5,146 nt of DNA, taken from NCBI GenBank assembly GCA_012514445.1, contig JAAZAI010000396.1:1-5146 (forward strand). Reading direction: 5' to 3'. A program made the position numbers and the translations under genes. This DNA comes from Lentisphaerota bacterium (lineage in GTDB: Bacteria; Verrucomicrobiota; Kiritimatiellia; RFP12; UBA3636). Shown piece by piece: positions 4,608 to 5,146 of this stretch (within the stretch, counting starts at the first letter, position 1; each line of letters opens with the position of its first letter). The notes under the pieces are model-generated. The model saw nothing but the letters and a program-made list of their open reading frames with translations, was not told the origin of the DNA and did no database searches.

Positions 4608-5146
4608 TCAAACCCTCAGGGGCATGATCACGTAGAGGAACGGGATGTCGCTCTTGATCAGTCCGGGGCTTGCCGAATTGTTCAGCTCGATCTGCACCTC
4701 GTCGCTGCTGAGGTTCTTCAGGGGGTCCATCATGAATTCGGGATTGAAGATCACGCTGATGGGCTCGCCGGAGTACTTGATGGCGACGGTGTCCGTGGCT
4801 TCCCCGATCTCGGGGGAGCTCACGGCGATGGTGAGGATGTTGTTCTCGAACGTCAGGCGCATCGCGTTGGTCGCGTTGGTCGTCGAGGCGTTGATGCGGC
4901 GGAGGACCGCGAGGAGCTCCTCGCGGTTGACGGAGATGACGTTGTTGCAGCGGTCGAAGACGTCCTGCTTGTAGTTGGGGTAGATGCCCGAGAGCACCTT
5001 GCAGGCGAAGAAGATTTCGCCGAATTCGAAGATGAGCTGCTTGTCCTTGATCGTGATGGTCAGCGGTCCGCTGTCGGACAGCGAGCGCATGAGTTCGGTG
5101 GCGGCGCGCAGGGGGAGCACGACGTCCCGGGCGTTTTCCGCCGGGA
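4608..5146 (-). CDS. dnaN: DNA polymerase III beta subunit (sliding clamp), C-terminal part
   Basis: Ring-shaped processivity clamp that encircles DNA and holds the replicative polymerase and many repair proteins. The visible piece is 178 residues plus a partial codon, about half of the usual 365-390; the start lies beyond the right edge. It covers most of domain 2 and domain 3. Landmarks: VVLPLRAATELMRSL, equivalent to the V-P-R-K-x-L-x-E-L start of domain 2; SGIYPNYKQ, matching the FPDY segment of E. coli; a domain-3 stretch VNREELLAVLRRI; FNPEFMMDPLKNL, matching the N-x-x-Y-x-x-D-x-L motif; and the C-terminal YVIMPLRV, matching E. coli YVVMPMRL, whose Met-Pro-Met/Leu-Arg residues line the pocket that binds clamp-interacting peptides. 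The pocket therefore looks intact. dnaN usually sits with dnaA, recF and gyrB; here an S1-domain gene follows instead. The GTG at 5120 is internal to the frame and not the start. Confidence 0.95.
   Translation of the reverse strand, partial: PAENARDVVLPLRAATELMRSLSDSGPLTITIKDKQLIFEFGEIFFACKVLSGIYPNYKQDVFDRCNNVISVNREELLAVLRRINASTTNATNAMRLTFENNILTIAVSSPEIGEATDTVAIKYSGEPISVIFNPEFMMDPLKNLSSDEVQIELNNSASPGLIKSDIPFLYVIMPLRV

Overview
The window carries five protein genes, all on the minus strand, so transcription runs from high to low coordinates. In that order they are: the 3' part of dnaN (beta sliding clamp), a five-domain S1-type RNA-binding protein, an unrecognised membrane-anchored protein with a coiled-coil C-terminus, a class II fructose-bisphosphate aldolase (fba), and the 5' part of nifJ (pyruvate:ferredoxin oxidoreductase). 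The DNA is GC-rich with strong G/C third-position preference in all genes. A fused PFOR points to an anaerobic or fermentative bacterium. I cannot place it firmly; an uncultured PVC-type lineage (Kiritimatiellota/Lentisphaerota-like) is a guess from protein style only.

Right part (5146 to 1976): dnaN, the S1 protein and the unrecognised gene follow one another with gaps of 28 and 36 bases and no visible promoter between them, so they are probably one transcription unit: replication clamp, RNA-binding/translation factor, and an envelope-anchored protein of unknown role.

Middle (1975 to 1552): a 424-base non-coding stretch. Most of it is one 280-bp structured element (1691-1970) with 22-bp terminal inverted repeats (20/22 identical) and a perfect 9-bp direct repeat (AAAGCCTAC) immediately outside both ends. 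This is the signature of a small non-autonomous transposable element (MITE-like). Inside it lie two oppositely oriented arrays of a 7-bp unit (AGTCGCT and its complement AGCGACT), rich in CTAG. The right copy of the target duplication contains the stop codon of the upstream gene. The left end stops 11 bases short of the -35 box of a near-consensus sigma70-type promoter that drives fba. The element therefore sits exactly between two transcription units.

Left part (1551 to 1): fba then nifJ, 73 bases apart, separated by a strong 11-bp GC hairpin with no U-tract. Together they link the aldol-cleavage step of glycolysis with oxidation of pyruvate to acetyl-CoA and reduced ferredoxin, a sensible central-carbon pair in an anaerobe. 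The long open frames on the plus strand are antisense shadows of these genes.
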